From Histomonas meleagridis (Eukaryota > Parabasalia > Tritrichomonadida > Dientamoebidae): 64,000 nt of DNA. Both the position numbers and the translations under genes were made by a program. The stretch covers positions 780,001 through 844,000 of the forward strand of contig WSYJ01000092.1 of the NCBI GenBank assembly GCA_020186115.1. Direction: 5' to 3'. The notes beneath the pieces are model-generated. The model saw only the letters and a list, made by a program, of their open reading frames with translations. It searched no databases and was not told the DNA's origin. Numbering within the stretch: position 1 is the first letter of the stretch; each line of letters starts with the position of its first letter. This document shows, in pieces, positions 18,775-29,089 of the stretch.

Positions 18775-21162
18775 ATGGAAAATACTTATTCCCCAACATT
18801 TCTTTCAACAGCAATGGAATTTGAACAACTATTACAAGAACTTGAACAACTTGCAAGTCAAGCAGCTGTTCATCGAAAGAAATTTGAGTTTGCTGTAAGT
18901 CAATTCCGAAAGTTTTTCATCGAATTTTCCAAAAAATCCGGTAATACTCCAATGACTCCAAAACAAATTCGAAGTCTTAAAGTATTTTGGGGTTATCTTC
19001 GAGAACTTCAACAATTAATTTGTCAACATCAACTTCATAATTGGGCTCACACAACACTTGAAAACAAATCAAACACAGTTGCAACTGCCCTTACCGAATT
19101 AGCAACTAATTTAAGGACTTCATCAGAAGCGATTGATCCTGATGCATCTGTTTTTTTTGACAACGAGCCAAATCAATGGCTTCAGTACCATCTCCTTGAT
19201 CTCAAGGGAATATCAGCATCTTTTCATCAATATATTAAGAATGCTAGTCCTGGTAATCCTGTTATCCAATTAATGACAGAACGTCTCGAATCAGTCGATA
19301 ATTTTATCAAAAATTATTCAAGTGAAACAATTGCTCCTGGCGTGAGAGTATTTTCTCCGATTCCAGTTCATTATCAATCATGGAGAATAAATTTCTCAGA
19401 TCTAACACTTCTAGACGAAATCGGTCGTGGTGCCTCTGCTAATGTCTTTTATGGCATTGACAAGCGCAACCAACGACGCGTTGCTATTAAAAAACTCAAA
19501 TACAAAAAATTGACAGGATCAAAACTTCACGCATTTCAACGCGAAGTTGAAGTCCTTGCGAGCGCAAACCATCCCTGTTTACTTGGGTTTTGTGGAGCCA
19601 CTGATTCAGCGCCATTTTGTATTGTTACGGAATGGATGCCCAATGGAAATCTTTTCCAAGAAATCCACAAATACAAAAGATTTACGCCCACAATGCGTAC
19701 CATCACTGCGTTTGATATTGCGCGTGGGATGAAATATCTTCATTCATTACATATTATACATCGTGACTTAAAGTCATTAAACATATTGTTCGACGAGAAT
19801 TTCCATGCGAAAATTTGTGACTTTGGATTTTCTCGAGTTTCGACTGAAAATGTTGTAATGACGCAAAATATTGGAACTCCACATTGGATGGCTCCTGAAA
19901 TGTTATCAGGGTCACGAAACTACACATCCAAAGTTGATGTATATGCATATGGTATCCTTCTATGGGAGATGGCTGCAAATGCTCTTCCATATAACGGATT
20001 AGATCAATCACAAATCATCACATTTGTGTTGATAAACAACCAAAGGCCCACAATACCCGAAGGAATCAACCCGCAGCTCCAGAAGCTGATCACTGACTGC
20101 TGGGATAGGGACCCCTCAAAAAGGCCGACATTTGACGAAATCGAAAAGCGGTTTATCCAAGAAAAAATCGTTTTCAATGGAACGGACGTTAACGAGTTCA
20201 CAAAATACATTGAAAGTACTATCGGCCTCAACCCGAACAGCTCGAGCATACTTGAGACTAAACTTAACAGCCAAAACTTAACAATAGAAGAGCTATACGA
20301 GGCTATACAAAATGATGGTATACCTAACGATTTGGTGAACAAATGTTGGGATATCATTATCAACAATTCTCAAAATACTCCCCCAGAAATAGTTGCAAAG
20401 GCTACATTGCCATTCTTACATACGCCAATGATGTCTAACGCAGCTTCGTTGTTAAGGAAATTACCTTGTAATTCAATTGACAAATCAATAATTTCTAAAG
20501 AGATAGAAGCACTTCCAACAGGTAGAGAAGATTTTGACCTTGATTTGGTTGTAACAGCATGTAAAAATGGAGCTGCTGGTCTTGCTGCAATTTATAGCAT
20601 AATTCCAGATCACCTTAAAATTGCGCTAGAAATCGTTGCTAACCATGGAGCTGATGTTGCCCTTCGTGCAGCTATTGGCGACAGATGTGTATTATGTCTT
20701 AAGTCCGATGATTCATCTCTCGTATGCACCGCTCTAAGGTGTCTTATGCGACTTGGGCAAACAAAACGCATTACCTCCAGCATAATGCAGCGTTTACTTG
20801 AGAAAAATGTTCAATCCATTTCTAATTGTGTTTTAGTGATTGCAACATCAGCGATTGTATCAAATACATTTTCTGAAATCCAGTTAGAAATGATCGAAAA
20901 TGTGCTGAAAAGTGTTGACAACAATGAAATTGCAAGCGATTTCATAGTTGTTGCTTGTCGAATGCAAAATGTTGCTGAATTTGTGTTGAGAAAAATTGAG
21001 AGTTTTGAAGTTAAAGTTCCGGAAATATGTGCGCTGAAGGTGGTGATGACTACTGCAAGGCACAAAGAACTTCAGGAATTGGTAATGAGCGCAATCGAAA
21101 AAATTAATTTTGAGAAATATCGAAACGAAATCGAAAGCGTCAAATCTCTGATTGAAAATTGA
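18775..21162 (+). CDS. TKL-type protein kinase with helical N-terminal and ARM-like C-terminal regions
   Basis: 795 residues. Residues 1-200 form the helical domain shared by many trichomonad TKL kinases (LLQELEQLASQAAVHRKKFEF). The kinase domain spans about 207-475 with all key residues: GRGASANVF (217), VAIKKL (Lys near 239), HRDLKSLN (329), DFGFSR (349), GTPHWMAPE (APE near 373) and an RDPSKRPTF end. The catalytic-loop and activation-segment sequences are tyrosine-kinase-like (TKL), but the HRDLK predicts Ser/Thr activity. The C-terminal 300 residues are repeated short helices with Ala/Val/Cys (ATLPFLHTP.., ALRCLMRLGQTKRI), consistent with an armadillo-type solenoid. Appears intact and active; substrate unknown. 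Large TKL families are typical of trichomonads. Confidence 0.93.
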   Translation: MENTYSPTFLSTAMEFEQLLQELEQLASQAAVHRKKFEFAVSQFRKFFIEFSKKSGNTPMTPKQIRSLKVFWGYLRELQQLICQHQLHNWAHTTLENKSNTVATALTELATNLRTSSEAIDPDASVFFDNEPNQWLQYHLLDLKGISASFHQYIKNASPGNPVIQLMTERLESVDNFIKNYSSETIAPGVRVFSPIPVHYQSWRINFSDLTLLDEIGRGASANVFYGIDKRNQRRVAIKKLKYKKLTGSKLHAFQREVEVLASANHPCLLGFCGATDSAPFCIVTEWMPNGNLFQEIHKYKRFTPTMRTITAFDIARGMKYLHSLHIIHRDLKSLNILFDENFHAKICDFGFSRVSTENVVMTQNIGTPHWMAPEMLSGSRNYTSKVDVYAYGILLWEMAANALPYNGLDQSQIITFVLINNQRPTIPEGINPQLQKLITDCWDRDPSKRPTFDEIEKRFIQEKIVFNGTDVNEFTKYIESTIGLNPNSSSILETKLNSQNLTIEELYEAIQNDGIPNDLVNKCWDIIINNSQNTPPEIVAKATLPFLHTPMMSNAASLLRKLPCNSIDKSIISKEIEALPTGREDFDLDLVVTACKNGAAGLAAIYSIIPDHLKIALEIVANHGADVALRAAIGDRCVLCLKSDDSSLVCTALRCLMRLGQTKRITSSIMQRLLEKNVQSISNCVLVIATSAIVSNTFSEIQLEMIENVLKSVDNNEIASDFIVVACRMQNVAEFVLRKIESFEVKVPEICALKVVMTTARHKELQELVMSAIEKINFEKYRNEIESVKSLIEN

Positions 21163-21686
21163 TGCGAAAAAACATGTATAAATAAAAACAAAATATGTAT
21201 ATAAATAGAATATCATTATATTGTTATTGATTTGAGTGTAAAAATTATTTTCATTTTTTTATAGCGATAAATGAAAAATCAGATTTTCGAAAACAATTAA
21301 AATTAGAAAAAAATAACATATTTAAAAATTTCCAGTATATTTGATTCATTATTTTATTAATAAATGAATCTTATGCATTATATACTTGTATTGATTTTAA
21401 ACATTTACTTTTCCACAAATTTACACTAATATGAATAATCATAATTATTGAAAAAATTTTTACATATTTATTTATCAGAAAAAATGAAAACAAAATATTG
21501 CAAATTAATGCATTAATTTCATCGAACACTTAATTTTATTATAATTTAATTTCATATCACATGAATTACATAGTTAAATATATAGAAATTGTTTTACTAT
21601 TCATAACTTCATCTTACAACAATATCTCTACAATTTATTATTTGTATCTGCCAGATGATTAAAAAACAAAAAACTGCATAAAATAT
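21163..21686. other. Convergent 3' intergenic region
   Basis: 524 bp, very AT-rich, between two convergent stops. Nothing else seen. Confidence 0.5.
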
Positions 21687-22772
21687 TTATTTGTCATCGA
21701 AAAAAACAAGTTCATTTTTTTTACGTTTGATTACTTCACAATGTGTTAAACTAATTATATCGAACAATATATCACTTTCATTAATTTCTGGAAGTGTTAT
21801 ATTAATATTTGCCTTTGAAACAGTTGGCTGATATATTGGAATAGCCATTAACCTATAAAGATAACCAATGCCGGACCAAAACGCCATCATTGTCTTAGCG
21901 ACGTGAGGATTTATGTAATTTGATTTTTCGCGTTGGATCAAGAAGATATAATCATGATAAGTCTCCATCGAATATCCACTATCATCTTCCCATTCAATTG
22001 TGTAACCATTTTGATCTGTTTCAGGTAAATGCTGTCGATATAATGAACTAAAGTTTTTAACATATTCAGTGACTTCTGGTGTATATGATGCATTTAATCG
22101 AACTTGGACCCATGCAAAGTCTCCAATTTCTTTCGGTATATAAAATGATGTCGTTGCGTTTGTCACATTAACAATAAATGGTTTCGGATGACAAACATAA
22201 TATGTTGTACGCTTTCTTCCATTGTTGGAAAATCCAGTCCATGTAATTTGAAGATATGGTAATTCATTAATCATACGAGTGATATTGTCTTCATATGATG
22301 TATAATATTCTGTTCGTTGATATGAATAATTTATAATGGCGTTGACACTTATGTAAACAGCATTTGCAATATAAAAAGATAAGGCTGCAACACTGAAAAA
22401 AATTGGGATAAAAATCAATGGTGCATCAGTTAGAAACAGTGGAGCTGCCAAAAGGCACAACACAAATATACAGTACTCTGTCCAATATAATGCAACGGGC
22501 GTTGTTTCCATTTCGAAGAATTCAAGTTCTGGATTTTCTTCCTTTGCTTTGAGATATTCATTTCGAGGTATAAAATATGAACAAAAGAAAAGTATGGTGA
22601 AAAAAATTAAGAAAAAAACAATGAGAGCATAGAAAATAAGAACAGATTTTTTTTCTTTCGAAAATTCAAATAATTTTTTTGATGCCCCTTCTTCTGATGA
22701 ACCATTTTTTGGAAGATCTTCATCTAGGTCAAAATCATAGTTTATTTGTTCGTTGCTGCTTTCTTCTTTCAT
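21687..22772 (-). CDS. Multi-pass membrane protein of unknown function
   Basis: 361 residues. Acidic N-terminus (DFDLDEDLPKNGS), then hydrophobic segments at about 45-70, 92-118 and 120-150, followed by a ~170-residue soluble part with four or more N-x-S/T sites (NVTNATTSF, NASYT, NFSS, NINIT) that suggest a lumenal or extracellular face. No catalytic motif. I do not recognise the family; the topology (helical hairpin plus a glycosylated domain) would suit a receptor-like or ER/endosomal protein. ATG at 22772 is clear. Confidence 0.7.
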   Translation of the reverse strand: MKEESSNEQINYDFDLDEDLPKNGSSEEGASKKLFEFSKEKKSVLIFYALIVFFLIFFTILFFCSYFIPRNEYLKAKEENPELEFFEMETTPVALYWTEYCIFVLCLLAAPLFLTDAPLIFIPIFFSVAALSFYIANAVYISVNAIINYSYQRTEYYTSYEDNITRMINELPYLQITWTGFSNNGRKRTTYYVCHPKPFIVNVTNATTSFYIPKEIGDFAWVQVRLNASYTPEVTEYVKNFSSLYRQHLPETDQNGYTIEWEDDSGYSMETYHDYIFLIQREKSNYINPHVAKTMMAFWSGIGYLYRLMAIPIYQPTVSKANINITLPEINESDILFDIISLTHCEVIKRKKNELVFFDDK

Positions 22773-22934
22773 TTAAAAAATTTCAAGGGACGTTTGCCTT
22801 GATTTTTGAATTCATTGAAAATTTCTTTCAAATAACCACTCAATAATTCAGAGCTGACTTTCGGTTTTTATAGTGAAAAAGTTTATCCGATACGTGCCAA
22901 AAAAAAATTAAAATTAAAAAACTTAAAATAAAAT

Positions 22935-24851
22935 TTATTGTATTTTCTTTGCTGCACGAAAACAAATAATATGTTGTTGTGTTGGTGTTAACTTCTTTAA
23001 ATATCGATCAAATTCTTTAGGTATTTTTCTTCGAAATACCACAAAGATTTGTTGCACTAATCTTCTAATATTCGTATCTTCATTTGATAAGAATTTAGAA
23101 AACTTATTATATATTATTTTAGCGAGTAAAGCTAAATGTTGCGGCGGGGCACCCCACAAATATTTGTAAACGGCTTCCATCAAAACCATCGTCTTTTCGG
23201 TTGATTTTTCAATCAAATTGATAGAAACCCCCATAACGTTCGGGTTGTTCATGCACTGACTGATGCAATCAATGATTAAATTGTCATCATCAACGCATTT
23301 TAGGATGGGTTCAACACATGAAGCAAACGAGATTTCTTTGCAGTTCTTATTTAGCTCCATTATGAATTTTATGATGTTAATTTTGTTTTCAGATTGTGTA
23401 ATGATTTCAGGAAATGTTTCATCGATTGAACTCTGTATTAATCTAATGTTGTCTGTGGAATTGTCAATGTATTGAAGCAAGAGATCGAAATCTTCTTGCC
23501 ATTGAAGACCATTTAATAATATATCTTCAAGTGTTAGAATTAGTTCATCTAATTCTAGTGGGCTATTTATTTGTTCGAGTTCATCTTCAAGGATGTAGCA
23601 GTCTTTGTTATGTTTGTTAGTTCGAATTAATGTTTCTAAAAGTGATTGAATTTCATGTGTAATTAAAATTGGATGCCTTCCCTGTGAAAAAAGAGACACA
23701 AAGAAGTTAAATGCGATTTCAACTTTTGGCTTTTTCATCTTTGCAAATGATTCTGCAATTTCTTGGATGTCATAATTCTCCGCAAGTAAATCAAACACTT
23801 GAGGATCGTATTCAAACTGTACTAAAATGTCAATTAGAAATGGCCTAAATTCGTTTGGATATTGTTTCATGAGTACATTTAAATCATTTTCCCATTCTTC
23901 GAAATTTGGATTTTTTTGAATAGCGATCAAAATCGATTGAATCAAAACGGTTTCGCGACCGTTTAATTTGTTGAATTGGGATTCGTTAACTATTGAATCA
24001 AGAAGATCTTTAAATATTTGCGCTTCTTGTTGTGAGCTTGGCGGCATATAGTTTTGAATAATCTGTTCTTTCCTGGGAGATTTCTTTGGAGATTTTTTTG
24101 GAAGTTTACTCTTTGTTGGAAATGAAATATATGGTAAACTAATCACATAAGGTGGTTTTGCTTTCTTTGGAATTTCACGATGTTCTACTGATAAAGCTGA
24201 TGTAGCAATTTCATTAATTGATCTATATGGATCTTTTCGGAGATTTGTACAAATGTTATTAAGTCTGTGATTAAGTTGTTGGATGAGTTTATTGGGCCAT
24301 ATTTCACGAATTATATAACAGCATTCAATAGCTATCTGTCTATGTATTGGATTCGGTGAATTGGAATTTGATAGAAATAAATTTGCAGCTATTAATGAAT
24401 GACAATTTTTAGAAATTTCATTTAGAACCATATGACAAATATGTGTACAAATGGAATTATCAGATGAAGTTCTTTTAAGGAGTATTGGAAATAGAATTTG
24501 TAAAGAAGGAACAAATGAATCTTCAAGAACTTGAGATTCAGCCGATATTAAAAGAGCTGCTGATTTAACTAAATTTAAACGTAGGTCATTTATTGCATCT
24601 CCTATATATTTTGCAAAAGAAATTAAATTTCCTCCTTTGTAATAATAAATTCCACCTTTTAAGAGTTCAATACAAGAATATAATGCATCAACCCTTTTTT
24701 CCCATTGCGAAGAATTAAATCCATCTTCAATTATTTTCAGTTCTTCTTGTGCTTCTTTTTCTGAAAGGACTTCACGTGCTTCAAAACCATCAAAAGGATA
24801 TTCTATTTCTGACAAAAGTAAATCCAAATTTATTGATTCTTTTTTTATCAT
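22935..24851 (-). CDS. CLASP-like TOG-domain protein
   Basis: 638 residues of HEAT/TOG-type helices. Residues 45-230 fit the CLASP N-terminal domain: SSQWEKRVDALYSCIELLKGG, DLRLNLVKSAALLISAES and an IAIECCYIIREIWP-type later repeat. A basic linker near 255-275 (KLPKKSPKKSPRKEQ) resembles the microtubule-binding SxIP-rich region in charge but has no clear SxIP. A second helical array fills the C-terminal half. CLASPs stabilise microtubules at plus ends and kinetochores; trichomonads have complex microtubule organelles (axostyle, costa-associated). Short compared with animal CLASPs. TAAA overlaps the stop. Confidence 0.7.
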   Translation of the reverse strand: MIKKESINLDLLLSEIEYPFDGFEAREVLSEKEAQEELKIIEDGFNSSQWEKRVDALYSCIELLKGGIYYYKGGNLISFAKYIGDAINDLRLNLVKSAALLISAESQVLEDSFVPSLQILFPILLKRTSSDNSICTHICHMVLNEISKNCHSLIAANLFLSNSNSPNPIHRQIAIECCYIIREIWPNKLIQQLNHRLNNICTNLRKDPYRSINEIATSALSVEHREIPKKAKPPYVISLPYISFPTKSKLPKKSPKKSPRKEQIIQNYMPPSSQQEAQIFKDLLDSIVNESQFNKLNGRETVLIQSILIAIQKNPNFEEWENDLNVLMKQYPNEFRPFLIDILVQFEYDPQVFDLLAENYDIQEIAESFAKMKKPKVEIAFNFFVSLFSQGRHPILITHEIQSLLETLIRTNKHNKDCYILEDELEQINSPLELDELILTLEDILLNGLQWQEDFDLLLQYIDNSTDNIRLIQSSIDETFPEIITQSENKINIIKFIMELNKNCKEISFASCVEPILKCVDDDNLIIDCISQCMNNPNVMGVSINLIEKSTEKTMVLMEAVYKYLWGAPPQHLALLAKIIYNKFSKFLSNEDTNIRRLVQQIFVVFRRKIPKEFDRYLKKLTPTQQHIICFRAAKKIQ

Positions 24852-24902
24852 TTTGGGTTGTCACTTTTAAAGACGTTATTTTCTTTATTAAACGTCGGGC
24901 TG

Positions 24903-24914
24903 TGGGGCGCCCCA
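24903..24914. other. GC-rich perfect palindrome TGGGGCGCCCCA
   Basis: A 12-bp perfect palindrome in otherwise AT-rich DNA, about 50 bp before the CLASP-like ATG (minus strand). Could be a protein-binding site. Confidence 0.4.
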
Positions 24915-25122
24915 AAACAATAATTATTCCAACTCTGTCTTTAGACATTTCGACATTTAATATCATCTCAACATTCTGAATTGCAGCACAGTAATAACAC
25001 ATAAGCAGCTGAAGAAGAAAATCCTTTAATTTGTGCTGCTTCACCAGTGAAAATCATAACGATCATTTTGAATTTAAAAACTAATCAAAAAGTGAATGGC
25101 GGTTTAATTTCATGGTGCCATC

Positions 25123-26559
25123 TTAGAAAACGCCACCTCCGTAGCCTCCATTTCCGTAACCCCTGTTTTGGCTATTGTTTCCATAGCCTCCTTGTCCATA
25201 ACCACCTTGGCCGTAGCCACCTTGTCCATATCCGCCACTTTGATTATTATTACTTCCATATCCACCTTGGCCATAACCACCACCTTGGTTACCGCCGTTG
25301 TTTCCATATCCACCTTGGCCATATCCGCCCTGACCATATCCACTTGGCTTATTATTATTTCCATATCCACCATTTCCATATCCGCCGCTTTGGTTGTTGC
25401 TACCATCGAAATCTGTCATTCCTCCTTGTGGTTGGCTTGGAGAAGCGATCTCTCCTGGCATTCCGCCCATTGGAGTTGCTGGTTCTGGAAGAGAATATGG
25501 TGTTGGTTGTGGAAGATTTGGCATTGATGTGATTGATTGTGTGATCATAAGCTCAGCTTCTTCTGGTGATGGTACATATTCGTTTTGAACAGCAAAATTC
25601 TCTTGTGACCATTCATCATTAAGTGGACGTGCTGCTGCGAGGAGTGCGTTAACAGCCTCGTTAAGTCTGGTGTTGTTCTTGTCGAGCTTAGAAACTTCAG
25701 TTAATTGGTTGATAGCAAATCTGACTAATGAGATAGCTTTACCAATGAAATCTTTGCTCTTGTTGAAATAGCCGAGATGAATTGCGGCGCATGCATAATA
25801 GAATTTCTTTGCTCCAACAATCCAATTAATGTATTGAGAATGAAGAACATCTTTTGGATTGACTGATTGTGCTGCTTCAAGTGCACTTGAATAAGTTGCG
25901 GAAACTGTGTAGCATAGTTTGGAAATACCACCAGAAGCAAGGCCATCTCTTTCTCCTTTAGATGCGATAAGAGCATAAACTTGAGCAAGACAAACAGACT
26001 TAAGAGAGTTCAAAACGCCAGGTTGGAACTCGTGTGGGATTTGTTCTGCTCCAATTACACGTCTATCTGATGCAAGGAAATGGAAAATTCCTGCTGCCTC
26101 CTTAAGGATGGTGACTGATTGCTCTGGACCACTTGCTGATGACTTTAAGAAAGCTTCGTTCATCATAAGAATTGCACGAAGAAGAACGATATGAAGAATT
26201 TCATTATTGAAGTATGTTGCTGGGAAGAAACGTTCTACATATTTGTGAGCAACAAATGGAGATTGATTCCAATGGATTCGAACGTCAGTTGGATGAATGG
26301 TAAGATCTGAATCTTTAGCTTGTTCGACAGCAAGCGCTGCACGAAGATATCTATCAAGTGCTTCAATTCTTGTAGCCATTGGATGCTCAGTTTTTAGAGT
26401 GCAAAGCAAATTGTCGTGAGCGTTATCTGCTTCTGTGAGAACATTAGCTTTTTCTGGAGGCCAGTTCTTAAAGAGCTTTCCAAAGTTGATCTTGTCTGGT
26501 GATGGATGTGCGAGTGTCAGTAGCGGTACCTTTTCGAGTACTTTTATTTTCGTGCTCAT
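25123..26559 (-). CDS. BRO1-domain protein with a GY-rich prion-like tail
   Basis: 478 residues. Residues 1-350 fit the boomerang-shaped BRO1 domain of ALIX/Bro1/BROX: an early TLKTEHPMATRIEALDRYLR segment, NEILHIVLLRAILMMNEAF and KEAAGIFHFLASD (the canonical binding patch region), and KKFYYACAAIHLGYFN. BRO1 domains bind ESCRT-III (Snf7/CHMP4), acting in endosome sorting, membrane repair and division. Instead of the V-domain and PRR of ALIX, the C-terminal 85 residues contain about ten GGYGQ/GGYGN repeats. ATG at 26559 has a matching initiator TCATTCC (26567-26561), +1 6 nt upstream. Intact. Confidence 0.9.
   Translation of the reverse strand: MSTKIKVLEKVPLLTLAHPSPDKINFGKLFKNWPPEKANVLTEADNAHDNLLCTLKTEHPMATRIEALDRYLRAALAVEQAKDSDLTIHPTDVRIHWNQSPFVAHKYVERFFPATYFNNEILHIVLLRAILMMNEAFLKSSASGPEQSVTILKEAAGIFHFLASDRRVIGAEQIPHEFQPGVLNSLKSVCLAQVYALIASKGERDGLASGGISKLCYTVSATYSSALEAAQSVNPKDVLHSQYINWIVGAKKFYYACAAIHLGYFNKSKDFIGKAISLVRFAINQLTEVSKLDKNNTRLNEAVNALLAAARPLNDEWSQENFAVQNEYVPSPEEAELMITQSITSMPNLPQPTPYSLPEPATPMGGMPGEIASPSQPQGGMTDFDGSNNQSGGYGNGGYGNNNKPSGYGQGGYGQGGYGNNGGNQGGGYGQGGYGSNNNQSGGYGQGGYGQGGYGQGGYGNNSQNRGYGNGGYGGGVF
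25126..25395 (-). repeat. Tandem coding repeats for GGYGQ/GGYGN
   Basis: Imperfect 15- and 24-nt coding repeats in the BRO1 gene's 3' end; they raise local GC and produce long artefactual ORFs on the opposite strand. Confidence 0.85.
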
Positions 26560-27044
26560 AGGAATGAATGGGCTTTGATCCGACGGTTGTATCGGTTATC
26601 CGATTTTTGAAGGAAAATTTGAAAGGGGAAATTTGTCACCGGTGATTTTGATCGTCGAGTGTTTATCAAAAACTGGAAAGTGGTTACTCCACTTCAGGTT
26701 TTTTAGTAAATGAAAAAACTGTTGAAGTTCTATTAAATAGAGCAAAAGTTTTGGAGTTGTGGTGCAAAATTCCTTTTAGGGAATATATCTTTTGTGAAGG
26801 AAATTATATTTGGAAAGAAATCAAATCAAAATTTAATTTTTTTTTTTTTATTAAAAAGAAACTCTTCAGTTATATCAGGATATAATTTTGAACGGATATT
26901 TGTACTAGTAATTTACAAAATCATATTGATTGTTATTTTTTTTTTTTATATAAAAAGATAAAATATTAAATGAGAAAATCTTAAATTTAATTTGCACCCA
27001 AAAAATATTTAAACATTTTTAAAGAAAAGACAAAACGAAAATAT

Positions 27045-27235
27045 TTTTAACTATGTGATCATTTTGAGATGCACAAATAAGTGCTGCTTTATATAATTTA
27101 AATAATTTCCAAATATTATATTGTAATAGAAATTATTAAAATATATGTAAAATATAATGAATAAATATCTTTAACATTAACATCATTTTTTTCTTTTTCT
27201 ATGTATCCATTTTCAGATGAAAGAGTTTATTATTC
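27045..27235 (-). pseudogene. Ankyrin-repeat relic with spacer
   Basis: On the minus strand: ..DVNVKDIY, then a spacer containing ATATTTGGAAATTATTTAAA, then AALICASQNDH. Same spacer as at intact-looking loci, but with decayed cores. Confidence 0.6.
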
Positions 27236-27279
27236 TGTTTTTATAAATATTTTTAATTTCTAAAAAACATTTGGAAATA

Positions 27280-27560
27280 ACCCAAGTTATTCAACACAAA
27301 CCCTTATAAAGGAAGTTCATCTTAGTGGAGTTGACTTAGTTAAATTCTTTTTTGATCAAAAAGATATTAATGCTAATTATATTAATTTAATTTTTTTCCA
27401 AATATCTAGATATTTCTAATTAATATTAGGAAATTGATTTTCGTGTTTAGTTCCGCACTCATATAGCATCTTTAAATAATAAAATAGAAATAATTATATC
27501 ACTTCTTGAACAAATAGGAATTGATACCAACACAAAAAATATTAATTTGTATTATTTAAT
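27280..27560 (+). pseudogene. Ankyrin-repeat relic
   Basis: Plus strand: EVHLSGVDLVKFFFDQKDINAN, a short spacer, then HIASLNNKIEIIISLLEQIGIDTNTKN. Two decayed ankyrin cores with no start. Confidence 0.55.
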
Positions 27561-28341
27561 ATTAGATCAATATTGATTTTAATATTAAAAATATTCGTTT
27601 CTTTATTTATGATATCCCAAATAATATTGGAATTTTTTTTAATAATAAATTGAAATTGAATTGAATAAAATGTTCCACACATAAATTATATAAATGTATT
27701 ATATCTTTTGAAATTCACTCATTGAATCATATTGACATTTGTAATCGAAAGAAAACATTAGATGTTTTAGATGTATTTGATGTGACAGCATGAAACAATA
27801 AATTATAGAATAATTAGCCAAAAATGAATAACTAATAATTATAATAAATCATTTATAAAATCCTGTATAGAAGAACAATATTTAAAAAATTTAGACATTT
27901 TAAAGTTACGTTATTCCATAAAGCAATAAATATGCATTTTATTATGATGAAGCTAATTAATATACAATTCAGTATATAGAATTAATCAAGGTGAAATTAT
28001 TACAGTATTGTATCATAATTTATTAATTGATTATTAGGTTATCATAATATAATGAATATATGAACATATTCAGAATATTCTAATGATGTTTTGGAAATTA
28101 ATGTATGCTGTGTAAATTATGGAAATAATTTGAAAAATGTGAATGTTTATTAAATGCATCTGTAAACATTAAAAACTTGTATCTTGTTAAACTAATAGTG
28201 AATTTGTTCAATTTATTATTGGGAATAAAACTGACCTATCGGCGCCAGACTTTTTGTGAATAAATTCTTATGCCACAACCATTGACAGAAATAAGTTCAC
28301 AAGACCAAAATAAATTTGAATGATTTACAAAATCCTAACAG

Positions 28342-29055
28342 ATGTCTGGTCTTCATGAACAGATTCTCCAGGGTTTTACTGTTTTACAAACACTAGAACG
28401 AAAAGACGAGGAAGAACTTATACAAGAAGATCCAAATGTGACACTTATTTTTCAACTATGGGAACCTTTAAATTATACATCACCATTTCCAATTACAATT
28501 GAAATTCCACACCCTCTTCATATCAATTCTGTATTCCCAGTTAGAGTTATAACAAAAGATCCCCAAGAAGAATGGAAAGAAAAATTTAAAGAAGCACTTC
28601 CTCCTTTCCCATTAAAAGTTTATTCCATAACAAAATGGAAGAAGAGATTTAACAGTGCATATGAAAGAAGAAATGTAATAAAAGAAACTAGTGTTTTTGT
28701 TGCTGATCGAAAAATAGGATATATTATTGGTGATTCAATTGGAGCAGATTTCTTTGCAAAAAAGAAGCTCCCTGTTCTTGTTGATTTTCCAGAAGATGAA
28801 GATGTTCTCAAGCCGATCCAACATGTTTTAGAATGTACAACAGCAACTTTACCTAAAGGTTATAAGTTTGCTTCTGCTGTTGGCAGGCTTTCATGGGATG
28901 CAGGCGATATTGCAGACAACTCTGTTGCTGTTATAGATTCGATATTTGAAAAAGTCGGGAAAGAAAAAGTTGCTGCAATCTATATAAGGACACCTGGCAG
29001 TACTCTAATTCCTCTTTATACAGCAGATATAAAGGATATTATAACTTCAGATTAA
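28342..29055 (+). CDS. Ribosomal L1-domain protein (RSL1D1/Utp30-like)
   Basis: 237 residues. The fold of ribosomal protein uL1 is recognised by PFPLKVYSITKWKKRF, FVADRKIGYIIGDSIGADFFAKKKLPVLVDF (the VDxR..I....G..FFKKKK.P.PV pattern of Utp30/Cic1/RSL1D1) and the C-terminal VAAIYIRTPGSTLIPLY. Such proteins act in nucleolar pre-ribosome assembly and bind rRNA. It lacks the Lys-rich C-terminal tail of RSL1D1, and looks like the yeast Utp30 type. ATG at 28342; TCACA at 28297 could be an initiator, 43 nt away. TAATAAAA follows the stop. Confidence 0.85.
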   Translation: MSGLHEQILQGFTVLQTLERKDEEELIQEDPNVTLIFQLWEPLNYTSPFPITIEIPHPLHINSVFPVRVITKDPQEEWKEKFKEALPPFPLKVYSITKWKKRFNSAYERRNVIKETSVFVADRKIGYIIGDSIGADFFAKKKLPVLVDFPEDEDVLKPIQHVLECTTATLPKGYKFASAVGRLSWDAGDIADNSVAVIDSIFEKVGKEKVAAIYIRTPGSTLIPLYTADIKDIITSD

Positions 29056-29074
29056 TAAAAAAAGAATAAATCTA

Positions 29075-29089
29075 TAACGGTAACCGTTA
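29075..29089. promoter_or_regulatory. Palindromic double Myb-like motif TAACGGTAACCGTTA
   Basis: Perfect odd-length palindrome joining AACGGT and ACCGTT, 20 bp after the L1-domain stop and about 215 bp before the second CaaX gene. Confidence 0.45.

Larger units (their letters stand above)
26560..28341. other. 1.8-kb intergenic region with ankyrin relics on both strands
   Basis: AT-rich, T/A homopolymers near 26840 and 26940. Holds a minus-strand ankyrin relic (27045-27235) and a plus-strand one (27280-27560), described separately. No intact gene. Confidence 0.6.

Noticed and set aside
24790-25044. 84-codon minus-strand ORF overlapping the CLASP start
   Set aside because: Crosses the CLASP 5' end in another frame and the palindrome; no protein features.
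25047-25532. 161-codon His-rich ORF opposite the BRO1 tail, and two smaller ones
   Set aside because: Antisense reading of the GGYG codon repeats; low-complexity artefact.
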